Of a DNA stretch of 64,000 nt, positions 1 to 12,118 are shown in pieces (position 1 is the stretch's first letter; each line of letters opens with the position of its first letter). Both the position numbers and the translations under genes were made by a program. The notes under the pieces are model-generated. The model did no database searches, was not told the DNA's origin, and saw only the letters and a list, made by a program, of their open reading frames with translations. The DNA comes from Symsagittifera roscoffensis (Eukaryota; Xenacoelomorpha; Acoela; Convolutidae), in the NCBI RefSeq assembly GCF_963678635.1, contig NC_087064.1, forward strand, positions 54,630,338-54,694,337, in the 5' to 3' direction.

Positions 1-579
1 TGAAATAAAATTTTTCACTGACATGATTGGTCGTATTCTTTCAAGCGCTGAGTCATTGCAGCTCTTGTAAAATCTTCAATTGAGTCCTTCATCCGCTTGA
101 GCAAGGCTGTTTTGCATATAAAATCTCTAGTTTGCTTAGGATAGAACTAAATTTTCAAAAGTGTATGGGAAGAAATTCTGAAATCTTTCTAAAATGATGT
201 TTGTTTGATCTAAAACATTCGGTTATTTGTTCATAACGTATTCTCTAATTTTGAATACCAAAACAATTTTTTTATAATTTTGGCAAATTGGCACCTCGGA
301 GCGGTGGTCATCTGCCACGATTACGTATCAAAAACTGCTCTGAAAGTACCTGACTAAACTTGGATGTGTGTAATTATTTAATTGCTTCTAACGTACTTCG
401 TTTTTAAGTGGATTTGAAAACTGAGCTATTAGTTTATATTTTTCCTGCTGCTTTCTCAGCAAGAAATGAAAGCAATTAAAACATTTTTTTCAAGAAAATT
501 CTTGCTGGCAATTTAACTTTTTGTTCCTAACATTAAAAATGGGGAGGAACTTTGTCTTCGGTTTTGTTTTAGTTTTTTG
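1..579. other. AT-rich intergenic sequence
   Basis: No convincing coding region, RNA gene or element end was seen. The stretch consists of AT-rich sequence with T and A homopolymers and runs directly into the first hairpin-ended repeat. Confidence 0.5.
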
Positions 580-1125
580 TTCCGACTTTCGATACGAAAG
601 TAACGGAATATTTGTGCTCGGGGTGGGTTTTTTTTTTCTTCAGACAAATTTCGACTTTTTAACTAGCAATTTTTGACGGAATTTTTTTAATATCATTCAA
701 AAGGTATTGTTGGCCTGAGCTTGAATTTGAAAAGATATTTCACCTGTGATCGGTTTTCGTAATGTTATGAGGGTTTAAAGATTGCCATTATGGCCATTTT
801 GACCAATTTGGGACAATTAACGCGCGATATAATTCGCGCTATTAATGCGTAAGCGGAGATTTAATCCGTCTTATAAATCGTTCCAAATTGGTTGAACGAA
901 GCTTATTTGCCATTATTGGTTTGTTACAAGGAACGAAATCTATTTTTTTGTTTTACTTTATATGGGTTGTGGGGTGATGAATTTCATAAAAAATTTCAAA
1001 TTTTAGAAAAAAGAATTTTCATTTTATTCTATTTCATTTAATTTTTTTATGTTATTACTGCTGCTCCATAAACCTTAAAAGGCAGTCGGAACATTCAGGG
1101 CTTCGCCCTGATACGAGCAGTCTTG
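580..1125 (+). repeat. Hairpin-ended interspersed repeat, copy 1
   Basis: First of four copies of a ~530-545 bp repeat (others at 1455-1984, 3732-4268 and 21859-22388). It opens with TTCCGAC followed by a perfect 6-bp-arm palindrome (CTTTCG-ATA-CGAAAG). It closes with a GTCGGAA motif, a hairpin (CAGGGC-TTC-GCCCTG) and GAGCAGTCTTG. Shared internal landmarks are the GCTCGGGGTGGG block, an AACGCGCGATAT/CGCGCTATTA cluster and CGTTCCAAATTGGTTGA. No open reading frame is conserved between copies, so it is non-autonomous. The terminal hairpins recall Helitron-like or fold-back elements, but no CTRR end or clear target duplication was found, so the class is open. Confidence 0.85.
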
Positions 1126-1128
1126 TTT

Positions 1129-1200
1129 CTTTTTGTTTTCCACGCAAAATCAGGTGCCACAATTTTTGATTGGACTGGGTTGAGTGATATATCAATTTAA
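1129..1200 (+). repeat. Short interspersed repeat matching 63340-63411
   Basis: A ~70-bp stretch centred on TTTTCCACGCAAAATCAGGT is found again near the right edge of the window at about 75-80% identity by eye. It lies in the 330-bp spacer between the inverted repeat copies 1 and 2. Function unknown; probably part of a dispersed element. Confidence 0.6.
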
Positions 1201-1454
1201 AACCTGTACAGTTTGTGATTTGAGCCACATAAAAACAAGTATAAAACTTTTCCTTGTTTCGAGGAACACCGGTTTGCAATTTTTGGTTTTTCGTCCTATT
1301 TCGAGCGAATAAACCTAGCATGCAGTCTTGTTTTAATTGCTTTAAAGATGACAGCAGGCTAATTTAAAACGTAAAAACTTAGTTTTGTTTGGGCAAGTTA
1401 GTTATCTCTATTGTGTATTTTAGCGCCCTTTTGGAAAAAAAAATTAAAATCAAA

Positions 1455-1984
1455 CAAGACTGCTCGTATCAGGGCGAAGTCTCGAATGTTTTGACTGCCT
1501 TTTAAGGTTTATGGAGCAGTAATAACATAAAAAAAAACTAAATATAATAAAATAAAATGAAAATTGTTTTTCTAAAATTCGAAATTTTATACGAAAATCA
1601 TCCTCCCGCACGCCATTTAAAGTACAAGAGGATAAATTTTGCTCATTGTAACAAATCAATTTTGGCAAATAGGCTTCATTCAACCAATTTGGAACGATTT
1701 GTAAGACGGATTAAATCTCCGCTTTCGCATTAATAGCGCGAATTATTTCGCGCTTTATTTGTCCCAAGTTGGCCAAAATGGCAATCTTTAAACCCCCATA
1801 ACCTTACGAAAAAGGATCACAGAATAAATATACTTTCAAATTTAAGCTCAGGACAACAATACCCTTCGAATGATATTTAAACAATTCCGTCAAAAATGGC
1901 TTGTTAAAAGGTCGAAATTTGTCTGAAGAAAAAAAACCCACCCCGAGAACAAATATTCCGTTACTTTCGTATCGAAAGTCGGAA
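1455..1984 (-). repeat. Hairpin-ended interspersed repeat, copy 2
   Basis: Inverted relative to copy 1 and separated from it by ~330 bp, so copies 1 and 2 form a large inverted repeat. It starts with CAAGACTGCTCG and ends with CTTTCG-TATCGAAAGTCGGAA. The CAGGGC hairpin at the inner end is decayed while the CTTTCG/CGAAAG palindrome at the other end is intact. Confidence 0.85.
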
Positions 1985-2000
1985 CAAGAACTGGGGATTA

Positions 2001-2258
2001 GGTATATTCATGAGCCATAATAAAATAAGCAAATATGCAAATGCAGCCATATCCAATAATTGAAAAGCACTTTTTGTAGAAAAGTTACCAGAAAAACCAA
2101 AAAATAATTATTGAACATTTTTTCAAGATTTTTTCAGTTTTTTGAATTTTAAAGTTTTTTTGTTTTCCTTGTAGTTTTTCTATAAAAAGTGCTTTTCAAT
2201 TTTTGGATATGGCTGCATTTGCTTATTTGATTATTTTATTATGGCTGTTGAATATACC
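2001..2258. mobile_element. TA-flanked MITE with ~85-bp inverted repeats
   Basis: The two arms are near-perfect reverse complements for about 85 bp. They begin GGTATATTC and share the blocks CAGCCATATCCAA and TTGAAAAGCAC. The 258-bp element is bordered on both sides by TA (1999-2000 and 2259-2260), the target duplication typical of Tc1/mariner-type MITEs. The centre is AT-rich with no coding capacity. Boundaries are read directly; superfamily assignment is inferred from the TA flank only. Confidence 0.8.
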
Positions 2259-3731
2259 TAGCCGCCAGTTTTTTTTTTAGCTCCTTTCATCACACTACGC
2301 TGAAAAAAAAAACGACAATAAGGTGAAAACTTTTGTTGTAATTTTTGATACAATGGTAGGAAAATTCTATGCTACTTGCTTAAAGAAATTTTACCTGAAA
2401 CTGAACGTTTTAGAAATAAGTGTCATTCAATCATGTGCATTATTAGCGTTTGAGTTGTTTTGAAACTGTTGGTTTTGCTCGATTTTTAGAAATTAGAAAT
2501 TGCGGTCATACAAAATTGGAATTAAAGCAGGCAATATTTTATTTGATAATCCCAAAATTATTACGCTGATGGTCCTGAAGCAATGATCTTAAAGCCAAAA
2601 AACTTTTGATATCTTCAGCAAATTTTGATAACTTCCAGATATTTCTAAGGTACTCATAGTTAAAATCGCATTTAGTCCATTTATCTTAAGATTGCCCATT
2701 CAAAAGTATGCACTGTCAGCTTGATACAATATCAAGCTGTGAAAAAGATTATTCATATATAGTAGACAAGCAACAACTACATTTGCATCAAGAATATTTC
2801 TGAACGAATCGAGACACTCTCGAGATGTGTCGAGATGTGAACAAACTTCGAGATGCAATTTAGGCTGTTGCTTATCTGATAAGAAACATAGTTAGAAGTA
2901 AAAGAACGTAGAGCGAACCATTTTTTTTCAACTGATTGTTTCATGGTTTCAATCGGGTTTTCATAAGCTTTTTTTTCGGTAGATAGCAACCGAGTTAGAG
3001 AAAAACTGAAAACATGAGAATTAGTAATGCCAAAATGAAGTCAAAACTTCAATTATAAAAGTATATAAACTTAGTCGTAACAGGTCAGTTTCTCGTCAAT
3101 TTTGTATAAAATAATCTGATAACCAAAAACACCTAGACTTTGAGCATTTTTCCTTGACTCTGAGGCAATTTTTTTGAAAAATGCTGTATAATCCAAACGA
3201 AGACCAATGAAGTTTTCTTATGCAATCTCTCACTATGAGATAATACAATACCTTCCCTAACAGATAAAATTTCTTCAATACAGATAAAGTTTAAGAATTA
3301 AACTAAATAAGTAAACCTCCAATCACGATATCTCCAATTCACATGAATCGATTTGATTTAATCTGATCATGACTGGGACGTAATTCAAAAATGAACGTGT
3401 TAAATGATTAAAAAAGAGGAAGCACGATTCGTTTTTTGTCCATCTTTTATAAAAAACATAACAAATTAGATCGATATAATAGTAAATGATGATTATAAAT
3501 CAGAAAGGTGTGCGTTGCAGATGCTAATGACAAAAATGAAAATTTAATGATTACAAGGCGGGAGGCGGGAAGTGATTAACGATAAATGCAACTAAACGAA
3601 TCTGAAACAACAAAAACATAGTCCTTTCAACAAATTCAACTAAACCGGAAGTGATTCAAGCTGACATTAAGGCAATATTGGGTATCAAAGTTACAAAACA
3701 CTCAACTGAGAGCATCAAAATTAAACATGAG
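2259..3731. other. AT-rich intergenic sequence
   Basis: No recognisable gene or repeat. Short open frames occur (for example 2777-2989 and 3096-3278, minus strand) but their translations are low-complexity and resemble no family I know. Confidence 0.4.
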
Positions 3732-4268
3732 CAAGACTGCTCATATCAGGGCGAAGCCCTGAATGTTCCGACTGCTTTTTAAGGTTTATGGAGCAGTAAT
3801 AACATTATAAAATTAAATGAAATAAAACAAAATGGAAAAAAAAATTTCTAAAATTTGAAAATTTTTATGAAAACCATCCCCCCACACGCCATATAAAATT
3901 CAAAAGGATAGATATCGCTCCTTGTAACAAATTAAATATGGCAAATAAGCTTCTTTCAACCAATTTGGAACGATTTCAAAACGGATTAATTCTGCGCTTA
4001 CGCGTTAATAGCGCGAAATATATCGCGCGTTAATTGTTCCAAATTGGTCAAAATGGCCAAAATGGCAATCTTAAAACCCTCATAACTTTACAAAAAAAGA
4101 TCACAGGTGAAATATCTTTTCACATTTAAGCTCAGGGCAACAATAGCTTTCGAATGATATAAAAAAAATTCCGTCAAAAATGGCTACTTAAAAAGTCGAA
4201 AATTGTCTGAAGAAAAAAAAACCCACCCCGAGCACAAATATTCGTTACTTTCGTATCGAAAGTCGGAA
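3732..4268 (-). repeat. Hairpin-ended interspersed repeat, copy 3
   Basis: Same orientation as copy 2, beginning CAAGACTGCTCATATC and ending CGAAAGTCGGAA. Both terminal hairpins are intact (CAGGGC-GAA-GCCCTG and the CTTTCG/CGAAAG palindrome). The best-preserved minus-strand copy. Confidence 0.85.
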
Positions 4269-4599
4269 CAATAAAATGAAAATTAAGTTTGTTCACTCAA
4301 GTAGATAATGCTCAACAATTCACAGAAAAAATTATAATAGTTTTTTTGAAGTTGAAGTCTGCAACAAGAACAAGAAAGATATGATTGAACAAAACAATGA
4401 ATTAAAATTTTATAATGATGCAAAATATACACCCTCTAAACCATAATTCTAGAGAACCAGAAACATAAGTGAGCAACTTTGCAGACAAACCGAAAAAAAA
4501 CAAAGAGTTTTTCTGGCATAAATGGAAACGTTGTTAAATGAATTATCGAACCGAATTATTTTTGAATTACCTCATTAGCAAAACAATATACACGTGAAA

Positions 4600-7020
4600 T
4601 AAAAACAAAAGAAGAGGATGTGGAGGTGTAGCTGTTTTTGAGAACAACTCCTACTGCTGACGTCCTACTGATAATTTCAACAGACTAAACTCAACTGCTG
4701 ACGATTCAATTTAGTGTAGCAAAAACAATACTTAATTGACAATTTTTTGTAAAACACCACAGCAGTCCCTCAATTTTTTCCTGGAGACGCTGATAAATAA
4801 CTTGCTCGAGCTTAAACTACCAATTTAAGCTAAGCACCTGGTGTGCTGAGTTTACAATATTAACATTAAAAAGAAAACTGATCTGTCTGAAAGCTTAATA
4901 GAAAGTCTCAGTAGATTTGGCCTCACGCGCAAATCACCACTGAATGCCACCAGACAAATAATACACTCAGAGAGCAGTAATCGATATGTAATTTTCAAGC
5001 CGGAGTTCTAGTAGAACAGAAATCTTTTGTTGATCACATCCCTGTTTTCTTGACAAGCGTTGTGATCAGAGAGGAAAGCAAAAAAAAAACCTCCTTACTT
5101 TTGCCGGTCATAGAAAATTTTTATGATCAAAATCATCAGAGTTTTTTCAATTGGAAACTAAATATAGCAATACAATCATTGCACCAAAACATTTCAAGTT
5201 TTCCCCTCAAAAAAACTTTCAGTCTAATAACAAATCGAATTCAAATTACTCCCAATACCTTCTTGTCAGTTCATGAAATCAAGAGCAAAAAACAGCAATG
5301 CTTGGGTTACAAAAGAAATCAAACGAGAAAAGGCAAAAAAAACAATAAGTTTATCCACAAAACTACCGTTAAATGCAACAATTTATTTTCATCAAAGACA
5401 GCGCAACAAAATTAAATCAAAGTTAAGAGTTTCGCTCAGTAAAAACTATGAAACTAATAGAAACAAAAAAAATTTCGATTCCGTAAACTGTGTCAAACCA
5501 ATTGCAAATAAAGATAGAAATGAATAAGTAAACCTGAATATTATGTCAGCTGAGGTTTTTAATAAATTTTTTGTTTCAATTTGGACCCAACTTAGCTGAA
5601 GCAAAACAAAAAGTGTACGAGCAGTAGAGAATACATTTTATATATCCAAATTGACTGACCACGAATTTTTTGAAATTTTTGTTGGTTTGCAAAACAAAAA
5701 ACAATAGTTGCTACGGACTTCATCGTTTCTTCATTGTAATCTGGCAAAATAATCAACTTTCACAGTTTTACAAAATTGAAAACTAGAAGGAGAATTTTAT
5801 CTGGATTGTTTCAAAATTACTAAAATTATCCCAAATCACAAAGATGTGACAAAGGCTCAAACATAAACAACAGGCCAATATCACTTCTACCAGTCTTTAA
5901 AAAATAATTAAACTGCATGATTGTTAGATTTCTCTACAAAAATGAAGTGTTACCAACCAAACAAAAAAATTCTCAAACGATCAACATCTGATGCAATTCT
6001 GTAATCGCTTAAAACAATTGAAAACTTTTTGACACACACATTGATATATCAAAACGTTTTGACACAGTGAAACATTAGCTTCTCCTTTAACCGTTAATAG
6101 TTTGATCAAGTAAAACAAACAAAAATTACTCAACAGAAAATCAAGTGAGCTGTCTCCCCGGGATCAGCTTTAGGTCCATTTTAAATTTTACTTCACATCA
6201 ATGATCTTCCCGAGGTTGCAAAAAAATACAAAGTTGTCCTTTTAGTCAATAATACAAATATGAAAGGCAAAAACTAAGATCTATACGATATACTAAGATC
6301 TATACTGATACGAAAGGCAAACTACGGAAGAAAAATAAGATCTGAATTTGAAGTACAAAGAAACAGGGATGGCAGCAAGTAAATTGACGATGAACCAAAG
6401 CAAAACTTGTATTGACGATGAACCAAAAAACTTGTATTTAGCTTAAAAAAAACCATGGATAAAGTTTCGAGGGATAACTATTAAAACAGAAACTGATATT
6501 AAACATTTAGGAGTTAAAATTGATCGCAACTTGAGTTTCACTGAAAATATCTGAAAATATCCGATCGATAAGCAATCTTTTTTTTCATTTCTCGACCAAA
6601 CAAGCTGTCGTTTAAGCAACTCAGACTGGTGTATAAAAAGGCGTATTATATGAAGTACTGATTTATGGGCGCAACTCAAAAATGAATCTAGATACAGTGA
6701 AAAATGAACGAAGTTTTTGTAAGAACTATCACTAAGAAACAAAAATTTGATGAAGATAATCGACGAGATAAAAACAGAAAGTTTTCCAATCTTTCAAACA
6801 TATACATACGAAGTTCTAATAATACTTACAAAACTCAAAAGAAAAGAACATACGAAAATCGGTTTGGACAATTTCATAATGTCAAAAGAAAAAAAAAAGA
6901 ATCTTTTGAGTGATACATCGATGAGAACATTATCAACACGCTCAAAAACAAAAAATCTTAGTAAAAAATTAGTGAGCAAGAAAAATTACATTTCAATAAG
7001 GATAAATTTTTTTGTTTTAA
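4600..7020 (+). pseudogene. Fossil jockey-like LINE (endonuclease + RT)
   Basis: Translating in all three plus frames recovers, in order, motifs of a non-LTR retrotransposon pol. An endonuclease-like GGVAVFENNS lies near 4622 and remnants of the endonuclease core at ~4740-4960. The linker motif NAWVTKEIK is near 5297, and NNRPISLLPVFKK (RT domain 2) near 5862. FDTVKH follows near 6057, GSALGPF near 6160, HINDLPEV near 6193, and RT-thumb remnants lie at 6480-6800. The frames are interrupted many times, so it is dead. The N-terminal ORF1 and the 3' end are not identifiable. The motif set fits the jockey/CR1 side of the LINE tree; the fossil at 35.6-37.9 kb looks related. Confidence 0.8.
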
Positions 7021-7578
7021 GTTGAGTGCAAATAAATGATCACAATGGAAAATTCTTCTTGTTCTTCATGATTTTGATCTGCGTCAACAAAAACCGTTTT
7101 TTGGCATTTAGTGTTCAATCGGATATTAACAGAGTTCTAGATTCTGACTCTTCATAGATTCTGCCTCTCAAATGGCACTTGAAATCATACTAGCAGCTTT
7201 ACGGTGACCATTTGAATCGGCTCTACAGAAATTGTACTTTCATAATAAAGAGTTTCTGTGATGAGCTTGATTCGTATGAGCAGACTTAACATGAGCAGCT
7301 GCTAAAACAGAGCACGGCCGTCGGTGAAGGTCAAGTGGGCAATAACATCATGGAGTAACGCCCGTTTTTTATGATGTATCATAACTCATTAAGTTTCATG
7401 GCTTGCAAAACGACTGATATGTTAATGTTTTCAGTAATTTAGAAGTAAAACTGTATCAGAATTGTATTAGAAAGCTCAAACGTTTTAAGAGAGTTTTCAG
7501 GGGAATCTGAAAAAGAATTTCAATGTGCAGATAAGGCAACATTATGAGGCCCATAGCAGAGTGAAAAGGAGTTTAACC
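7021..7578. other. Sequence between LINE fossil and copia element
   Basis: No coding sequence seen. The stretch may include a degraded outer part of the copia 5' LTR, because the 3' polypurine tract lies ~90 bp before the segment that aligns between the LTRs. Confidence 0.35.
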
Positions 7579-7736
7579 TGTGTGATTTGAATTGTGTATG
7601 AAGGGTTGATCTTCAGTCACAAGGCCATGATGTTAAGACGTCTCTGACGTCATAAAGTTTATATGAAATAGGATAAAAATTGAGAAACCATTAAACAAAT
7701 TAACCCAGTTGTTTTACTTCAAAAAGGAACTCATCA
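7579..7736 (+). repeat. Copia element 5' LTR
   Basis: Aligns with 13803-13971. Shared blocks include GAATTGTGTATGA, AAGGYCATGATGTTAAG, TGAAATAGGATAAAA and CATTAAACAAATTAACC or its near match. It begins TG and ends CA (AACTCATCA). The 5' boundary is the less certain end. Confidence 0.7.
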
Positions 7737-7739
7737 AAA

Positions 7740-7757
7740 TGGTAGCAGGAGGTTGAG
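7740..7757 (+). promoter_or_regulatory. Copia primer binding site candidate
   Basis: TGGTAGCAGGAGGTTGAG lies three bases after the CA that ends the 5' LTR. A TGGTA start just inside the LTR is the usual appearance of a tRNA primer site in copia elements (commonly initiator Met). The tRNA was not verified. Confidence 0.5.
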
Positions 7758-7790
7758 TTCTAAGAAAAATTATAACTGAAAAAAAAACAA

Positions 7791-9380
7791 ATGACACGCA
7801 GAGGGTTGAGTATCAAAAGAGGGGTGAACACAATGAAAACGAGGAAAACATTGCAGACAAATGAAGAGAACGAAGGACCGCCAACAGGGGACACAACAAC
7901 GCATTTTAAATGTCTTCCAAAGGGATCTGTAGGGAGCATCGAGGTCGGCACAACCGACAGTAATGTGGAGGAGACCGGATCAGAATTGTAAAGGTTAAAA
8001 CGGAGGTTAGAAGCATTGGAAGAGAGAAAGGACGTAGAAAAGAGAATAGAAGAGACACGCCGAGGGTCAGAAGGAAAGATGTCAAGGTACCGATTTTAAA
8101 GTCACCAGAGTTGGAAAAAAATCGGAGGTGAAAGAAAAGTTTGCTGTGGTGGATTGAATTTACGCCAATCCCTCTAGAAATGCAGGCACCGCATGTCATT
8201 ATGAATGGGATAATAAGTGCAGGACTGAACAAAATCGTTTTTACGATGGATCGAGACGAGACACAGACCGAATCTGGGATAACGAAACTAATTGACATGC
8301 TGGATGAGTACTTGACACCAAATCCATTCCTAAATTTGGAACAAACATACAGACAGTGTAAAACACGTGAAAAAATCCGGAAAAAAGTTGGTATGAGTAC
8401 GAAAAGAGAATGTCGCGATTTATGAGGGAAATGAATGAAGCTGAAATGACAATTAATGACAGAGTATTTTGTATAGCGCTCCTAGAAGGATCCAACCAAG
8501 AGAAAGCAACCACTATCAATATCGAGAGCATAGCAGGAAACAAGGAACACTGGTGAACAAAAGCGAGAATGGACCCAATTATGTTAGAACAGACCTTGCG
8601 GACAATTACTGTAAAAGAGAACGAAACCCTAACTTCCGATTTAATCAAAACCACAGTATAGGGTACCATATGGGAAACAGCGGCCAAAGTCGAAGAGGAA
8701 GAGGTAGTTACAGATTTGAGAAAGGAAGAAGTGTTCAGCAAGGAGGGATTTTTAGATGTGGGTAAATGGATCAATGGATGCGAGATTGTAAAACAATTTA
8801 TGGGACGAAGATGGGAAATGGAAGAAGAGTAGAACAGACGTTCCAAGGAAACTCAGGGTATGCTAGGAGATCACCAGAATTTTCAAACGACTTCAAGAAG
8901 AGTCGACATTGGGGAGAGTTTTGATGGGGAAGATCAGGAGCATCAATCGAAATTGGCGCAGATTGATGAGTCTATTGAGACGTGACCATGAGATTTTGTA
9001 GAAGAATGGGAGATAGCAGAGACCAGAGAAGAAGAAAGGAATGGTGAGATTGAACTCGATATATTTGTAGATTCAGGGCCCTCAAGATCAACGATGTCAT
9101 TGAAACAATGGAGAGAGATTGAGAGAGAATTACGGTAGAAGATTGGAAACAATTCAAGGAAAGAAAAATTAAAACAGAAAGCAGAAATAAATTTGGAAGA
9201 ATAGGAGTTATCAAAGCTGATTTTGAAGGTTTGTTACCAATTAGGGCAGCGGGAAGTTAAATAAGACTGAAAATGAATGTCATTGATGATGATATTCCAC
9301 TTTTACTCGGAATAGAAGCGATCGAAAAATTAAAATTGACCCTACAATTCAAAAAACAACCTGGCGTGGCGCCCAGAAAA
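7791..9380 (+). pseudogene. Copia gag and aspartic protease remnants
   Basis: The gag part runs 7791-8830 over several frames; the best stretch is 8141-8425 (94 residues, helical, charged). Near 8745-8795 an RGRG-rich segment leads into a degraded CCHC zinc knuckle: FRCG...QWMRDC, with the first Cys and the His replaced. At 9052-9096 the sequence ELDIFVDSGPSRSTM carries the D-S-G active-site triad of retroviral aspartic proteases (D at 9070-9072). The conserved C-terminal protease motif IPLLLGIEA is at about 9296-9322. Several stops and frameshifts separate these parts. Confidence 0.7.
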
Positions 9381-9534
9381 AGGGTAGCTAACCAGATCAA
9401 GTGTGGGACATCAAATGTGAAGAGTATAATTGGATAGACGAAAGTTGGTCATGAAACCACGAATTAACAAAAAAGAGAAGATCTATTGATCGGAAACATT
9501 TTGTAATGAAGAGATTGACAGAAAAAGAATCAAA

Positions 9535-10660
9535 GATAACCATATTAGGTTTGGTCACGTGAGTAAAACTAAAATGAAAAGGTTCAGGGAAGATTGCGGG
9601 ATGAACAACAACCTACGAACCAAAGGTATAGATGAAATAACTGAAAACGTAATCGCAAACTGCACTGCCTGTAATGAAACCGGAAAAGCAGCTAACATCA
9701 GAAATTTATTGACTCCTAGGAATAAAGACTTAAGCAATTCGGTGGCAATTGACCTTGCAGAATGGACAGACCCTAAAACAAATCAACAATTTATACTGTT
9801 AAACATGATAGATGATTTTTCGCGTTTCTCAGTTTTAACTGTTGTAGATCTAAGAAATCGTTATAATCATGGGGAACATTGTAATTGGTTAGTTTATGCA
9901 ATTTGGCACGTCTGTAAGTTTCTAACGCAATTTGGGAGGGAAATTCAACAATGACCTGATCTTGCTACGAATGTCAACTTTTGGATGGTTTTTTAAAATC
10001 ACGGCCGGTTAAGCGCCCTTCTCCAATGGGGTAGTAGAGAGTCAAAATGGTATCATCAAACGAAAGCTGAAAAAGCTGATAAAATGAAAAATTCAAGGTT
10101 AAGTGAAAATGGACTTTCTCCTTATCAGAGAATTCAAGGATCGAATCCAAAAAAGGGGGGTCAGAAGAAGAGGTACCCCCAAGATTTGAAAATGCCAGTG
10201 AGGCTGATATTGAAGTCCTGAAAAGACATTCACTGGGAGTGCAAAAAACTCGAAAAAATTTTGTGAATGTAAAATTTGAGAAAAAAACTAAAAAACAAAA
10301 ATGGAGGGGGCATTCGACACTTTTACCGGATTGGGACTTGATTAGATACAATCAAAAAAAATTTGAATAAAAATTACTGGATGGGGCCAGTGCAGATCAT
10401 TGCGATGGATAAATAGATTTTCATTTTTCATCATGGTAGACATTCGTTTCATGTTAATTTTTCGCGAGTGAAACCAGCAATAGATTGTGGTTATCTTGGG
10501 GACAAACTTGTAGAAAGCTGGAGTAAAAACGGGGAAAATTACCAAAGAGTAACGAGTGAGAAGAACAGAGAAATAAAGTTAATTGAGGACAGAGTGATAT
10601 GTGGTAAATGTATTGAAGAATACTTTGACAGGAAGAAACGGAATCAGTCGGCTGAACATA
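9535..10660 (+). pseudogene. Copia integrase remnant
   Basis: A zinc-binding region starts with H-x4-H (HIRFGH at 9541-9558) and continues with the CxxC pair in NCTACNE (about 9658-9678). The core begins with VAIDLAEW (about 9742-9765) and MIDDFSRFS (about 9808-9834). Around 9950-10020 the frame is lost and the second catalytic Asp region is unreadable. FSNGVVESQNG (about 10019-10051) preserves the catalytic Glu. A C-terminal basic segment follows (10100-10660), including GLSPYQRIQG and an SH3-like tail. The order confirms a copia pol. Confidence 0.75.
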
Positions 10661-10679
10661 CTCTGGTGCGATGACGAGC

Positions 10680-12100
10680 AAACGGACTCAACTGGAACAA
10701 AGCGAAACTCATTTCACTGCAAATTAAAATCAAACAAATTTCAAGTCCGAATTTACTAGCCAAAACTGAAAAAGAAGCGCAAATTGAGTTGAGTCACGGA
10801 AATTTGAAGAGCGATCAAATCAAATTTGAAATTGAGCCAGTTCAGGAGAAATTGAAAAGTTGATTTAAAAGTTGGTTTGAAATTAAATGAAACTTTTTGA
10901 AGAAGTAATTTAGTTGCAAATAGTTTCCAAAAATTAGTGCTTGTGAGTTACAATTGCGGATATTTTGAATTGGAGTGATTTACAGGTTTTTTGTGGTTTA
11001 TCGGGCGAGGAGATCTGGAACGGAATAAAGAGGAGAGTGATTGACAGAAAAGAAGAAAGAACGAGGACGGACGGGACCAGAAAGGGAAGCAGAGAAGAGA
11101 CGGGAATGACGAGGAGTAGATATGTGTTTACGGTAACGACACCACCGATGAATGAAGAAACTGCGGATGCATTTAGGTTTTTGAATCAGATAATGGTGTT
11201 TGGGGTGATTGTAAATAGCCATGATGGAGACGGATATGAGTTGAGACCAGTCCTGCAAGACGCCGCAAAGCAGATACCACAGGAGAAGGAACAGATGACA
11301 GATGGAGAGCAGGAAAGATGAGAAAGTGTAACTCAGACAAGTGGGACCCTGGCGACGGTTCGGGAAATCCAGAGGAGAAACGAACTGGATAAAGATAGAA
11401 AGTTGATCAAAGACAATTTGACAGTAGCGATTCACCGAGAAAAATGAGCGAAAATCGAAAATGTAGAGTATTCAGACAAAGAAAGGCAGAGAAGGAGAAA
11501 AAAGCCAGGAAGAGCGACTCAAGAAAAGCGACAGTACGCCCCAACAGGATCAGAACGGATCCTAAGCGAATCAAGTGTGGTCAGATTTTGAAAATAAGAC
11601 ATGAGAAGTGAAACTGAAAAGGAAAAAACCTAAGATTGAGAGACGAATAGCTGGTAGGTGGAGACTGAAAGGACGGAGACCATTGAAGGAGAAGGAATTG
11701 AATTGGAAAGATTGCAGCAGAACAAAGTACGACAACAACAATGATCATTGATGATGAGGACCAGAAAAACTCAATTGAACGAATAGGCAACCAAGAAATG
11801 AACATCGAAGAGAACTGGCACGGAAGCAAAACGTCGTCAACCCAACTAAGAACGACAAATTTTGAGGCACAATCGGAAGAGGCCCGACAGCTGTAATGGA
11901 ACACATACGTTGAACGAACCTCCAATGAATCACTGATTCACAACCCGGAATTTGTCAATGACACTCCAATAACCGTGACGAACAATGAAAGACCGAAAGG
12001 GCGAAACAAATTGATGACTAGATTTGGAAAACCGATACCTTCGTCACTACCGAACTCTATCCACCATACAGAATTCGTAGTACCAGAATCGAAGGATAAT
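10680..12100 (+). other. Copia spacer region between integrase and RT
   Basis: About 1.4 kb lies between the integrase tail and the first RT motif. It contains an uninterrupted 118-residue frame at 10965-11321 (TRSRYVFTVTTPPMNEE...) and highly charged, low-complexity translation from 11330 to 11900. Copia elements do carry a variable linker here, and this one is long. No domain was recognised; it may include gag-like or foreign sequence. Confidence 0.4.
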
Positions 12101-12118
12101 CAAAACCTTTTCATACTG

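Noticed and set aside
580-4268. Calling the hairpin-ended repeats Helitrons
   Set aside because: A 3' hairpin is present, but the CTRR terminus, a TC start and A-T insertion site are not clear in any copy.
5050-5527. 5050-5415 and 5273-5527 as independent host genes
   Set aside because: Their translations are pieces of the LINE fossil (the NAWVTKEIK linker lies inside).
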